64,000 nucleotides of DNA from Kwoniella bestiolae CBS 10118 (GCF_000512585.2 NC_089242.1:3658001-3722000); one strand, 5' to 3'. Positions 36,225-48,268 are shown, counted from the first letter of the stretch. Notes: generated by a model from the sequence alone, not told the origin. Program-made: numbers and translations.

Positions 36225-37576
36225 ATGGCATCAGACTCAGGATCGGAAAGCGACAAGAGGTCAAGAAAGCCTTCGAGTTCACAATCAAGCCAACGCCCTT
36301 CATCAAGATCGGAAGGAGACAGACATCGATCCTCTGGTAGTAGGAGTCAGCCGAGTGGTGGTGCTAGTGATAGGCACAGGAGTAGTGGCGGAAGTGATAG
36401 ACCTAGGACCAGTGGCAGCGACAGGCACAGAAGTAGCGGTGAGAGATCCTCTTCCTCAAGACATGGTAGTGGTAGTAGTCGAGAATCGTCTTCGAGGAGT
36501 CGACCGCCGAGACCGATCGAAAGTGATGGTACTAGGGGAGATGAGGTTGCGAGGAAGTGTTCGCATTTCAGATATTACATGGTGAGTAGCCGCGTTTCAT
36601 TATATGCGCTGCGACTTCGAGGGGACGAAAGGGGGATATGATTGACATATGCACAGCTATACACCTCTGGAGGCTGGTTAGGTGATCTTTTGATAACCTT
36701 AACCGACGTTACTGGGATATGGGAGTTCACCTTCCTGTCCATCCTCTTCGTGGCTTCATGGACGATCATGAGGATAAATCAAGTGGAGATCACCTTGATT
36801 CTCGGGAAAGTGTACGATCTAGTCATTCCCTTACAACACAAATGTGAGCATCTGCAACATCCTCCCCTAGCTCCAGTATAAATAACAGCTCATCCTGTTT
36901 GGGAATTCACCCATGCTGAACCCCTTCATCATTTAGTCGATCCTACCAAGCAGAAAACCCACTCCAACCACCTCGACCAATATTGGCCACTCTTCCTGAT
37001 TGGGTCTATCATCGAATTTGGATGTTTCATCCTGGTTCATCCAGACTTGTTCACGCTCGTAGCATGTCTTAAGACATTGGTGTTGACTGCGCTATGGCTG
37101 GGGGTAGACGGGAAAGGAAGATTTGTGAGTCGTCTCGCAATTTACCATAATGCTTTCAGAGGACGGACTAACGTGTGTTGGCTGTTCGCTTTAATCAGTT
37201 GACGGAGAAGTTTGGTGGGAAGAACGGACGCTCAGATAGGTCCGGTGGACCTGCCTCCAATGACAGAGGAAGAGATAGGGATGGGGCCAGGGATAGGAAT
37301 GGGGATGGTAGATCCAATAAGAGCGATCGCTCAAACAAAGGTGATTCAAACGACAGAGGGGATGGGAAGAAAGACTCTTCCAAGAAGGGTTCGTCATCCC
37401 CTACTTCAGCTAAAGAAGGGGACAACGCCAAGAAGGGCACTAAAGATAACAAGGATGATAAAGGTGGTTCTGGTTCGAGGGATCCCTACGATTCCAAAGG
37501 GTTTACCGGTAACTTGATGCCTATACGGAAGAAGGCTCCCGACGGGCCTAGGGAGAGTAAGAGGCATCGCCGATGA
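36225..37576 (+). CDS. Multi-pass membrane protein with Ser/Arg- and Asp/Lys-rich tails
   Basis: Predicted 369 residues in four exons: 36225-36581, 36657-36843, 36937-37124, 37199-37576. The N-terminal ~105 residues are a disordered Ser/Arg/Gly/His region (repeats of DRHRSSG). Residues of about 120-245 hold hydrophobic segments: LLITLTDVTGIWEFTFLSIL..., a second around ILGKVYDLVIPL, YWPLFLIGSIIEFGCFILV and LFTLVACLKTLVLTALWLG. The C-terminal ~125 residues are charged and low-complexity (Asp, Lys, Arg, Asn, Ser). The segment DQYWPLFLIGSIIEF...LTALWLG vaguely recalls TB2/DP1/REEP (Yop1) membrane-shaping proteins, but this is weak. Function unassigned. Confidence 0.7.
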
Positions 37577-37726
37577 TTGTCCTAGTGGATAATGTATGTT
37601 GTTTTCGAATCCTGCACCATCGCGTACACAGACCTAACGTAGATGAGGTTTTAACGGCCATGCATGCTTACCATTGAGTATTTATGCAATGTATAACGTC
37701 CTTGGACCTCAGACGACAGCTCTCCA

Positions 37727-38937
37727 TCATTCTCCTTTGATCGCCTTGGGGCCTTCTACATAAACCATCTTATCACCACCTCCCGCTTGCATGATGACTT
37801 GGGATGGTTCCGTAACCATGATAGACTTGACTCTGGGGTCGAACAAGTGTCCGTTGAGGAAGCTGGTCGGGAAGCCATGATCGAACTCGTAAGCTTCCTC
37901 AATGACAGCGATCTCTTCGTCTTTTAGAACGACATCCAGTGCCTTGAAGCTTTGTACGAAATGTTCGACCTTCCTCCCACCAATGATGGGGAACACGTAA
38001 GGTGTCTTCTGAAGAACATAGGCGAGGGCAATGTTCAACAACGATGTCCCATCGTTACGCTTCTCGGCGAGATCCTCCAGGACAGCAGCCACTTGTTTAT
38101 CTCGATCCGATGTTGGGATGAAATTCCGTCCCTCTGAATTATCCTTCTCACGCTGCCTAAACCCTTCGCGGGTTTGGAATCGTCCCTGATTGAGAGCGCC
38201 GTACGGGCAGACAGCCATCCCCTCGTCCTTCGCCATCGGTAAGATATCTCTCTCCACATCTCTAAGCGCAGCATTCCACATCCCCTGGTAGACCGAAAAT
38301 TGGCGGAGACCGTGGTCCCTGGCGTACTGATTCGCTTTCGCCACGATCCAGGCGGGCGTATCGGAGATACCTAGGTAGAGGACCTTTCCAGATACGACAA
38401 GATCGTTAAGGGAGGTCATGAGCTCGGGGATCGAGACGGTATAGTCCCAGATATGAAGATAGAAGAGATCGATGTAGGTGGTCCCGAGCCGTTTCAGCGA
38501 GGCTTCAAGGGAGAGTTTCATCGATTTGGAACCGTTCCCCTTATAGTTGATGCTGACGTGACCTTCCCGTGCTGGTGTATAGGAGTTGGTGTATTTCGTG
38601 GCGAGGACAAGCTCGTCCCTGTTTTGTCGCTTGGCTATCCACTCCCCAATCCACTCTTCCGATTGACTGTCCCGATAACTGTCCTTTCTATCAGCACGAG
38701 GCTCGGATGAGTAGCCCAGGGCCCAGGGGTGGGAAGAACTCACACGTTGGCAGTATCAATAAAGTTGCCGCCATTGTTATAGAACGTGTCTAATATCTCG
38801 AACGACGTTGGCTTATCGCATTTACCATACCGCTCGTTATGGACATCCCCAAATGTCATTGTGCCCAGACATAGCGGCGAGACTCGCACCGAAGCTGTGG
38901 GCGACAAGAGGCGGTATCGCGATAGAGGTGAAGTCAT
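37727..38937 (-). CDS. Aldo/keto reductase, aryl-alcohol dehydrogenase (AAD) type
   Basis: NADPH-dependent oxidoreductase of 381 residues in two exons (38937-38744, 38678-37727). The fold is shown by a start typical of the family (SPLSRYRLLSPTASVRVSPL), GTMTFGD, and the catalytic tetrad: Asp in FIDTAN, Tyr in VYRDSQSEEW (across the exon junction), Lys in LATKYT and His in LFYLHIWDY. The C-terminal NADP-binding part is present (FPIIGGRKVEHF). AAD-type enzymes reduce aromatic aldehydes and related carbonyls; the substrate here is unknown. An earlier in-frame ATG at 38991 would add 18 residues, but 38937 fits family starts. Divergent from a second aldo/keto reductase 335 bp away. Confidence 0.92.
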
Positions 38938-39272
38938 TATGGGTAAGATCAGGTAAAGTGCTGAGCTAGGTACCTGAAGGGCAGTAGTCACTAGACAGAG
39001 CCGTAAGCTTTATATACCCTAAGGAGACGCATTTCAAGAGTTTTTGCGGTGAGTATTGATGACGTTTTTGAGCTCTCGCTTGGTGGAGGTAGGTGGACAG
39101 GTGAAGTGGAGGCGGGTGGAGGTGAAGGTGGAGGCGGCACTTGCTGATAAGGAATCCGCAACCGATTGGGAGCTATAAATATCCTACCAGGATATTCTCT
39201 GAGAACTACTGATTCCCCCTCCCACATTTGGTTTCCCCTATCCTACTTTAAACGACGACTGATTACCTGAAG
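38938..39272. promoter_or_regulatory. Shared divergent promoter of two aldo/keto reductases
   Basis: A 335-bp spacer between the two start codons, with GGTGGAGGTGAAG-like repeats at about 39083-39135 (GGTGGAGGTAGGTGGACAGG and neighbours). The short distance suggests coordinated expression of both genes. Confidence 0.45.
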
Positions 39273-40442
39273 ATGGTTCGTACACTCAAATTCCAAGATA
39301 TCAATGTCCCGGTCCCAGGCTTTGGGTGAGTGACTTGTCCTTTGCCCTACTCAGCCGGTGTATCATATCTGACCAGTTGTTTCAGAGCCATGGGCTTCAG
39401 CCAAAGCTACGGCACAGCTGTAGATTCTGAGTCCCATCAGACCCTCTCCAAGGCCCTCGAGCTCGGGTGTACCTTCTGGGACTCAGCTGCGATATACGGT
39501 AAAGGCCACAACGAGCAACTCATTGGCGAATGGATCAAGCGGAATCCTGAAGCGCGCGACAAGGTGTTCATCGCTAGTAAATGCGGAATCCACCTTGATG
39601 ACGGGAAGATAGACAATTCGAAGGCTCATATCGAGGAGTACATCGATAACTCGATTCAACGGCTAGGCTTTACTCCAGATCTATATTACATCCATCGTAT
39701 TGAGCCTGGAAGAGCTCTCGAGGAATCGGTCGGTACCCTGCAATCCCTCAAGGAAAAGGGTAAATGCAAGTACATCGGTTTGAGTGAATGCGGTGCCGCC
39801 ACGCTTAGGAAGGCTTGTAGCAGTGAGTGTGGGCGCAATGCTGTGCCAAAGCCAAAGCTGATAGGCCCGAGTAAATTAGTCGCGCATATCGACGCCTTGC
39901 AGATCGAGTACTCCCCTTGGTACACGGACCACGAGCAGAACGGCCTCATCGACACTGCTAAAGAGCTCGGAGTGACCGTTATTGCCTATTCGCCCCTGGG
40001 CAAGGGAATTCTCACGGGCAAGTACACATCTGCCGATCAGTTCCCGAAGGGAGACGTCCGACGTACTATCCCTCGATTCTCTGAAGAATTGCTAGGCAAG
40101 AACCTCAAGATCGTCCATGAATTCCAAAAACTTGCCGAGAAGAAGCGATGTACTCCCGGACAACTCGCTCTGGCCTGGGTGATTGCTCAGGGGGCGATCC
40201 CTATACCTGGGACGAAGAATGCAATTAGGTTGGCAGAGAATTGGGGTGCTGGGGATGTGGATTTGAGCGAAGATGAGTTGAAGGAGATTAGGACGTTGAT
40301 CGAAGAGGCAAAGCCTGAGGGTGCAAGGTGAGTGGGAAGCTTCAAGATGGCATGATATCGATACCCAGGTTGAAGGTGAGGATTGACTTGAGTTTGGAAA
40401 ATCAGGTACAACGCCCAGCAGCTCGCCGCTGTCGGTCATTAA
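39273..40442 (+). CDS. Aldo/keto reductase, YakC/pyridoxal reductase-like (AKR13 type)
   Basis: Predicted 324-residue oxidoreductase in four exons: 39273-39325, 39386-39822, 39880-40327, 40406-40442. Tetrad: Asp and Tyr in FWDSAAIYGKGHNE, Lys in IASKCG, His in YYIHRIEP. It also has LSECGAATLRKA, QIEYSPW and the cofactor-binding IPIPGTKN. The 57-nt intron 39823-39879 has no stop and keeps frame, so it reads through as coding, but removing it restores the family spacing (KACSIAHIDALQIEYSPW) and it has a GTGAGT donor and TTAG acceptor. This type reduces aldehydes including pyridoxal in some fungi; substrate here is not known. Paired head-to-head with the AAD-type enzyme. Confidence 0.92.
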
Positions 40443-41121
40443 GTGCGATTTCCCTAAAGAGAAGTAATGTTCGCGAGAGAATGAATCCAGCTCACCTACC
40501 GATCAGAGAAGTATCAAGGTGATGGACAGGCCTGGAATATGAGCACAGGAGGTACGATCTGAAGCAAGTATCGCATGTCAGAGGGTTTGCCATATATTCG
40601 TACCCAATGCGGATCAGGTATCAGGTATCAGGTATGCACGGAATATATACCCTTGGCGGATTGTCTGAATATTGCAATGCCAGAATGCCCAGAGTCTGTA
40701 TCAGATCACTTGCCATGGTACGGAGTTATATCCATCGACCCATGCTACTAACCCTACTTATAACCATGACTACAGACTACAGTATGTATATCATCAGGTG
40801 CCTGATCTTCGACTGGGTTTGACTCTGGTGCCTTGTGTCGATGACACGTGCCATGCGAGTTCGTGTGAGATAAGATGACGACTGACGAGTAATATGATAT
40901 CAGAGTAGAGTAGAGTAGAGTGAAAGTGGTGAAAGTGAATCACAAAAAGAGTAAAGAGGTATCTGAGACAGTTGACGTAGAGTACGAGTATCAGTACAGT
41001 ATATCACCATTTATAATCATTTATATATATATGATGACACACTCGATTACTCCATCCCCATCATGCCTTCTCATCTCACCTCATATCGTCAACACTCTCA
41101 CACCTACAACGAACACTCACA
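40443..41121. other. Intergenic region with short tandem repeats
   Basis: About 680 bp. Holds three copies of ATCAGGT at 40615-40635 and a GTAGA repeat near 40905-40920. Probably the promoter of the next gene. No gene seen. Confidence 0.5.
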
Positions 41122-43234
41122 ATGCCTGTATCAGATGTAGATGTGGATATCGAGATATCACCTCCTCTACCTCTTCCCATTAACTTCGAACTCTTGCCTA
41201 CTCTCTCACCAGGCAAGACTCTATGTCCCGTATTCTACGTGTTGATCGTGAGTCATCATACTGCACCTTCCCCATCCTGCCCATCTCACCTGGAAAGCTG
41301 ATGTCAGCTTGGTCTATATCAGGATACCATCCCAATCTACCTCACCCTTGATCCCTCCCACGTACCCCACCTATCCCTCTTCCCATTATTCCTCACTCTC
41401 CATCCCATCTCACCGCTCTCAATCCTGTCTACCCTGCATCTCCGTCCTAACGAAGATTACTCCCTCACCCTCAAAGGTATTGCACCATTCATGGATATCT
41501 GGGTGCCCCTCAGTCTGGCACGAACGATATGCGAGAGTTTGAAAGTCGAGAGATTGTTCTGGGATGAGATGGATCCTACCAAGGGGTTGTTGAGCAAGAT
41601 TATGGGGGAGGTGCAGAGCTGGGACGATGGGTTAGCTATTGGGCACAAGTAGGTTCACCGTCATGCTATATGAGCTACCACTTCACTTTACCTTTGGAGA
41701 TGTCTTCGTATGATAGGCAGGGACAGCTGATAACTAGTACAATCGTTATATAGCTGGCTACCACCTTCCACCCAACTACCTAAATCGGCTTATTCGCTTT
41801 CCACTCTCTTATCGACCCCTTTGACAGGTATGGACATAATTCAAGATAATCGATATGTGCGTCTCTTTACCTCGATTGCTTCATTCCCAGATATACTCGC
41901 TGATACTACGTCGCTGTAGATCACCACTCCCCTAGACGGGGACACCAGAACTCGTTTGATTGAAACAGCCGAAACCACCGATCCGAGTAAGCTGAGAGCT
42001 GGGACATGGCATGAAGCATGGGATGGAGTGATTGCTCTGTCCGATCTGTGAGCTTCGTTACAGCTACTACCTCTTCGGAGTATGCAGAAGGTAGCTCATT
42101 CTACAATGTCATGCCTTGAATCATTTCAGAGCTTGGAACAAATTCTTACTTTATCCTGTAAGCTTATCTGCCCTGCCAGCCCCCACCAGAGGAAAATCAA
42201 GCTTACAGCGTCTGACTTTTTGGTTTTAGTCGATTCCACCTATCCCAGACAAACCTTCCCATATACCCTTCTTGCACCCCACCGAGTCGAGCATCTTACA
42301 TACCATCCTACCTCTCATCCCATCGCTTATATCCTCGGAGAGCTCCCTCCCAACGTATCCCTTCAATTTTGACGATCTGCAGATCCTACTTCACTCCAAG
42401 CCCCTACCTGCTCCTAGACAATCAGTGTACTCCATCGTATCTTCCTTGACCAGCTCGAAGAAGGACACAAACAGATTGGAAAAGCTGGAAGAGAACGAAT
42501 ATAAGGCGAGGTTGAAAATCTGCGTGGCAGAGTTTGTAGGAGGGATATTGGTCAGCGCGTTCTTAGCACACCTGCGCCCGACGGGTGGGTATGAGGAAAG
42601 GGGAAGGATGGGTGAGGGAGGGAGAAGAAGGTCAAGCGATAAAGGTGTCTATGTATTTGTGGAGAAATCAGAGGATTTTCACGAGATTGATCAACATCAC
42701 TTGGAAAGTACCCATACGGGTCATCAAAGTGGTAAGCGAGGGAGATCTGGAAGCCAGAACAAAAGCCAACATAAAGAGAAAGATAAGACAAGAAACAAGG
42801 GGAAGGGAACTGAAAATTGGATGAAGACTATCGAGTCTCTTGAGACTAAGAGAGGTTCATCGCCTCCTCCTGCTCGTGAGTCCTCCCAGCGACTACAACA
42901 ACAGCCTGAAGGATCACCAGAAGGTCGACCGAGACAACACAGCAAGACTCGATCCCATTCACACTCCCACACAAGTAAGGCGCCTGAACAAAGACACACG
43001 AGCCCACCACCTCCCCATCTAGGTGATAATACATCCTCTGAATCCGATACGACAGCTACGCCGCCGCATTATCGCGTTATCCAATCTATCGACCAGTTCC
43101 CACTTGGAGATTGGAGTTGGAACAATTCGAGTAAATCCATGTTGAGCGAGAATAAAGATGGGTGGCAGGCTTATAGGATTTTGGGGATTGCTATTTTGTT
43201 GGGATGGGTGATGGGGCATTGGCAGTTGTTTTAG
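41122..43234 (+). CDS. Tail-anchored APSES/KilA-N-like protein (Bqt4-like, probable)
   Basis: Predicted 571 residues in six exons: 41122-41247, 41323-41648, 41754-41856, 41920-42047, 42131-42158 (28 nt), 42230-43234. Around residues 80-115 the segment IAPFMDIWVPLSLARTICESL resembles the GTWVPLExAxxLA motif of APSES/KilA-N domains. The middle is helical, then a Ser/Lys/His-rich disordered region (residues ~355-510), and the extreme C-terminus is one hydrophobic helix (YRILGIAILLGWVMGHWQLF) as in tail-anchored proteins. This architecture, an APSES-like fold plus a C-terminal membrane helix, is that of fission yeast Bqt4, which ties telomeres to the inner nuclear membrane. Homology is suggested, not proven. 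Confidence 0.6.
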
Positions 43235-43378
43235 TTTTTGTGGTGCGACTGATGTAGGGTGTCGTGTGGGGTAAATTACAGATCAGTTTTCAGTAGTCAG
43301 TTGAATGGAAAAGAGGAGAAAAGTGAACAAATCATAGTCACAATCATGTTATGCATATGTCAAATCACAATCACAACA

Positions 43379-44868
43379 TTACAAGACCTTCTCTTTACCC
43401 TTCTCCTCGACACCCACACCCTTCCCTTTAATCTCCAGTATCCCTTCCTCATCCCGATCTGAAGATTTCCTGGTACTGAATTTCCTATCTATCTCTTTCT
43501 CTGCCTTCTGAATATCCACGCCTAGATCATCTACTTTGCCCATACCGTAGAATCCCACTTGAGCAGGTTGAAGGGGTTTGATAACGCCCGCTGAGAAGAG
43601 GTGCTGGCGTTTCTCGAGATCGAATGCCCTGTGTTATGTTATCCATCAGTCATCAGTCATCGAGATTGGTTATCGATTGTACGACGTGGTTGTGGGCTGT
43701 CACTGCGGATCAGGACGTTGACTCACCACATAGCCGCACCTATCCTATTTGAGATAGAGAAGAACAAACCGATAATGGGTATACTCTCAATCAAAGAAGC
43801 GGCGAAACCGAACGCTAGAGGACGTTCATGTCTGAGTCAGCTTCTATCAAGAGTCATTTATTGCCCTACTATCGACTCACCCCTATAAGCCCACTTTCGC
43901 TCTTCGACCCACCTCCAGATCTCATCATTGCTCATTCCCTTAGCGTCGAAGTACGGTTGATGTAGGTATTCTCCGGTCGTTATGGATCTTAAGAAAGATT
44001 TGACGAGTGGGGCGAGGAGTGGGAGGGACGGCGAGAGGGGTAAATATAGGTCTGGCAGGGGACATCTTTCTCAGTGAAATTTATCCCATGTGTGTTATGT
44101 TGTTAACCTACACTTTCTCAGAACTAGTTGAGTGGGCCACCATAAGATCCAATCTATATATTGGGTGTTGGACCTGATTCTTCGTCCGTTCTTGTCTACT
44201 TGGCTTGAGCCTGGTAACGTGGGTGGTTGGGTCCATTCTTCGATGTATCCCTTTACGACATTGATGTTGCAGATTAGCATTCGTTCGTCACTCGAGTGAT
44301 CAGATTGTAGATTCGAATTCACCTGTGACCAAAACTCATGTGGTTTACCTCTGGAGGACACCGTCAGAGAGTATGCTCTGGATCTGGCAATCTTCAAGTT
44401 CTTGTAGATGAAATAGCGCAGTATCGAGCTCAGTTGCGGTAAAAGGATGAACAGGTGGGTATCTGCACTCATCACACACCACACATACTTAATCAGCTCG
44501 ATCATCCTCATCAGACCATATTAGATGGGAGAGACGAGCTCACATAAAACAATATCAACCGGTACACTGAACCTCCCAATTCCCACATTCACTACCCCTC
44601 CCCCTCCTCCACCGACGCCTCCGGTCTCCTTCTCCAACGCCTTATGCGATTTGAAGACATTCCACCCCTGACCTATTAGGAAATGTCGAACAAACCAATC
44701 CATCAATTTCCAACTTCCCGCCGCGTACACTGCGCCCACGACCAGTCCTCGGATGGAGGCATGTTTGATCTTGTCTAGGACGGGTTGGCGGATGAAGGGG
44801 TCGGTGAGGAGACGGTATAGGCCTACGAGGGTGTAGAGTGGGGGAAGGTGGAGGAGCTCTGAGGGCAT
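43379..44868 (-). CDS. EI24/Rrt8-like multi-pass membrane protein (probable)
   Basis: Predicted 374 residues in six exons: 44868-44544, 44462-44323, 44250-44114, 44065-43881, 43814-43727, 43628-43379. Hydrophobic segments: ASIRGLVVGAVYAAGSW, VDIVLYTHLFILLPQLSSIL, YIDWILWWPTQLVL, and LIESIPIIGLFFSISNRIGAAMWA followed by FDLEKRQHLF. The ending GAA-x-WA-x-DLEKRQ is what I recall from fungal Rrt8/Lds (outer spore wall, lipid droplet) and EI24/CysZ-like membrane proteins. The C-terminus is charged (KGKGVGVEEKGKEK). Exon joins keep phase. Convergent with the gene ending at 43234. Function is not assigned with confidence. Confidence 0.7.
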
Positions 44869-45485
44869 GGTGCTGGCTGTGGGGTGATGTGCTTATGTGC
44901 TGAGGGCTGATATGAAAATACAGTAATGCGAACTTGGTCTTGAGAAAGTGATGTCCAACGTATATGCTGTGGACCAAGAAGAGTTGGATGACGTCAAAGC
45001 GGAGGATGCACGTTGTACTCACGTGTCTCACGCGTGGTTTCATGACCGAAGGGAACGCGCTATATTCATCACCTTACCTGGCCTCAAGAAGGACCGTGAT
45101 TTCGATTCTGACCTCCTCAGACGAGGATACCACATCGCTCCTCACAACAGATAGGGAGTATCAGGATTCAACTTTGTTAAATACGTTCATCACAGATAAC
45201 GCTTGGATCGATGAAGAGGAATGGCCGAACGAAGGTGGCGGAGGAATGAAGGTGTTGGTACTGGTTCTCTTGCTCATAAAATCAACTAGCCAAGTCAACC
45301 TTTGATAGCTTTCCTTGCTCGATCTGATTGCGGGTCATTCATGCTCGCAGATCAAATCCAACGTATCGCGGCCTGACAGACTGCGTCTCAGCACATGACA
45401 TATCCCTCCCACTAACCTCCGCACTACACCTCAAGTCTACAAAGATGCGAATATCTGGGAGAGGTGCAAGGTATACTTGGTTCGT
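44869..45485. other. Spacer before the SnoaL-like array
   Basis: About 600 bp. Short frames at 44948-45305 show no exon logic or family likeness. Probably promoter of the EI24-like gene and 3' region of the first array member. Confidence 0.45.
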
Positions 45486-46146
45486 CTAATCCTTGTTCTC
45501 CTCGTAGTATCGAGACATCAAAGCTGAGTCGAGATATCCTCGCGCTTTTACGATTTGGGGTTTCTCCTCGTTGTCGTTGAACTCGTAGACCCAGCAGAGA
45601 CTGGACACAATGGTTGTTCAGCTCTCAACGACTCTTCTCGTTGATCATAAGAATCTCAGGTTGAAGGATATGGGTCAAATTCGTGTCTTTAAGCGAGAAC
45701 TCACTATTGAGGGTATTCGATATTGGTCTTCTTGCCAATGGCTACACCTTTCAGCTCGACCACCGCGGTATTACCAGAGACGATCAGGGTATCAAGCGTG
45801 AAATCGGCAGGCTTGACGAAAAGGGTCGCGAAAGGTGCTTGAGCTTGCATGTATTCTACTTTCTGTGTTGAGTTGCGGTTGAAGCAACAGTAGTAGTGGG
45901 ATGGATGAATGAACGCAGTTGTCAGCATCATTACTCCTCTGTAGACTGAGGCGTGAGACCGTAGTAAAGATACAAGAAAGGGACGATGCTTACCCCTCTG
46001 AACACTCCCGAAGCGACAGTGGACTTGACCTCATCATTGATGAACCTGATTTCGATATCGTCGTGCATGAACTCCATCATCTCCGGTCCCTCATACTTGA
46101 TCAGGTGGCCGATCATCTTCATGACGTATTCTTTGGTGAGCGGCAT
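45486..46146 (-). CDS. SnoaL/NTF2-like array member 1
   Basis: Predicted 141 residues in three exons: 46146-45994 (153 nt), 45862-45705 (158 nt), 45600-45486 (115 nt). Starts MPLTKEYVMKMIGHLI, has DDIEIRF near residue 30, the SGNTAVVELKG strand-turn-strand, and ends QIVKARGYLDSALMSRYYEE. The exon lengths and phases match the other members. The fold is inferred to be SnoaL-like (NTF2 superfamily) from length and from the KI...YxDSA C-terminal strand; no catalytic residues are evident. No signal peptide, so probably cytosolic. A TATA-like TATATAA lies ~100 bp upstream (46248-46254). Appears intact. Confidence 0.72.
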
Positions 46147-46722
46147 CGTCCTAGTATATTGGATCTTTCTGGTTAGATATGAGAGGTATTGATATTGGAA
46201 CTGTGATGGGAAGGATTCAACACGAAATAACAAACTGCAATCAATCGTTATATACCGTTGAATGACGGATATCTCATGAACAAAGGATCGAAGCGCACCC
46301 CGGTGACAGTATTCTGCGGCGCATGCCATCTGACCGAAGACCGTAGACTTTGAGGAGGTTTCTAAAGACGAGCATAGCCTTTGGCGCAACACAGCGGCTC
46401 AAAGGTACGGGACTTGAACAAAGGGATATGGGTAAAAACATCGAGGCCGTGCAGCCGTCCAGAGCCAAAACAATGCAACGCGGATTGCGATCTGCCTCCT
46501 GCGGAGCCTATGTGGATCGAATTGCTGCTATTCACGATAGATCCCGTTCATCAATGACTGGATTACTGCATACTGCATACATACGAATTGGGAAGCAACG
46601 TAACAAAGGACTACAAGACTTCTGAGCTACAGCAGCACTAGGTAAATCAAGCCTGCCATTGCCCCCTTCTCATATCATGCTCACGCCCGTTCACTCCTTG
46701 TTTCCCTCGTAGTATCGCATCA
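46147..46722. other. Spacer between array members 1 and 2
   Basis: About 575 bp: promoter of member 1 (TATA at 46248-46254) and 3' end of member 2, including its original stop at 46691-46693 beyond the frameshift. No further gene seen. Confidence 0.45.
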
Positions 46723-47293
46723 TCAAGGCAGAATCGGATAGCATCTCCATTTGACTATCTTGGGCTTTTCCTCATCATCGAACTCGAGGATCCAACAGGG
46801 ACTGACCCGGGGTGCATCGTCGTCAGCCATAAATATCGTTAATCCAGGTGTTCGAAGACAGAAGAAAACGAGTGTCTTTTGTGGAGATACTCACTATTGA
46901 ATGTATTTTTTCCCATCTTTCCTGCCAACACCTTCGAATTTCAGCTCCAGAACGGCAGTATTGCCACTGACAACAAGGTTCTGAATGGCGAACTGGATAG
47001 GGTCAATGAAACAATTGGCGATGGGGGCCCAGATGGCAAGGAATTCGGAAGTCTTCCGGGCCAATACAACATCAGTACATGGTTCTTATCCTTTGCCCCG
47101 GTTTGAATCGTGCTCTGAGTGTAGTAGTGCCAAGACCTACGTTGTTGAAACTACCAGAGGCAGGTGTGGACTTTACATCAGGGCTGATGTGGAAGCCTTG
47201 CACATTGTCGTCAATGATGTTCATCATTTGTGCAACTTCGTTCTTGTTTACATGCTCCAGGAAGCTTTCGACGTATTCCTTGGTGAGTGTCAT
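46723..47293 (-). CDS. SnoaL/NTF2-like array member 2, frameshifted C-terminus
   Basis: Three exons as in its sisters: 47293-47141 (153 nt), 47052-46895 (158 nt), 46801-46723. Starts MTLTKEYVESFLEHV and keeps VVSGNTAVLELKFEG and CWILEFDDEE. Compared with member 1, one base is missing shortly after PKIVK (near 46745-46755). The frame then ends at TGA 46723-46725, giving 129 residues. In the other frame the usual ending, SDSALMMRYYEGNKE, runs on to TGA at 46691-46693. So the gene has lost the final strand/helix by a single-base deletion, or the assembly has an error here. Otherwise normal splice sites suggest recent damage. Confidence 0.6.
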
Positions 47294-48268
47294 CTTGTCA
47301 AAGTCCAAGTTGTGGGAAGAGTTACTTTGCTGAGTGATAGCTAAGCAACCGATGATTGAAAGAACATTGAGCCTTTTTACCTTATGTATCCTTCTGGTCG
47401 GAGACAGATGAAGCTGCACTCCTTAGGCGTTCGGTTCATTGAGGGCGTTCGGTCTCCCTGCTCAGCAGACCGAACGCCGAGCTGTGCGAGATGCGCAGTA
47501 TATGGCTCTCTGCATGGGACGTAGGTAAGATTGTCTCCACACACGACTACCCCAGAAAGGAGCTTGTAGCGGCATCATGGCATGGAGTACATGCATGGCG
47601 GCCATAAGCTTCACACGGGGCCGTATCTCTCAGTCCAGGCGGTAGAATGTCCACCCAGTCTGTCGCCTCAGCAACCATCCGTTGAGCGCTGATCCAAGCT
47701 ACTTGCGAGCTAGACAGCCAGCAACGTGTTCTCGAACCTCGACAGGGGTTTATGCGCGTGACTTCACGGAACGGAAGGTGTCTTGTATATAAAATACGAA
47801 TCGATTTTAGAATTTGAGCCGCTTTTGCCACTTCCAAGGTTGGCTGAGAGAATGGAGGATTCTAACACACGTGTAGATTGTATCAACGCCGGTATGCCAA
47901 GCGAACGTCAAACCGTCGGACATGGTATAGTCATATGGCACTTTCGAAGCTCTACAGCAACAGTCTCCTCGAAACGCGCACCCGCCTGGACTAACGAGCC
48001 CCTGGAGCATCATATGGGCGATCAACAAGCTGTGTTTAAGGCTTGATGACCAATCTTTCGGGCATCATGGTCTCATTCATTGGCCTTTCGCACTGAAAAT
48101 GCGACACATGCTCCGCCGGGTGACAGCCAAAAAAGAGGTCATTGGAGTGTACGTTCTTCGTCTTCGCAGAGTTGAGCATATATGAATGACCGCAAGCGTT
48201 TATTGATTTCATCTCTTTTCGATCGTCTTCCCCCATTGCCACTCACTGCTACAGAGCACATTGCCGAC
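47294..48268. other. Central spacer of the array (divergence point)
   Basis: About 975 bp from which members 1-2 run leftwards and members 3-6 rightwards. Contains a short GAACGCCGAGC/GGCGTTCGGT inverted-repeat-like stretch near 47428-47478. Frames here (e.g. 47547-47837) have no family likeness. No paralogue fragment was recognised. Confidence 0.45.

Noticed and set aside
38938..38991. Longer N-terminus for the AAD-type reductase from ATG 38991
   Set aside because: The added 18 residues fit no known start of this family, whereas 38937 does.
47547..47837. Possible extra array member in the central spacer
   Set aside because: No LTKEYV start, GNTAV or DSAL ending, and no matching exon sizes.
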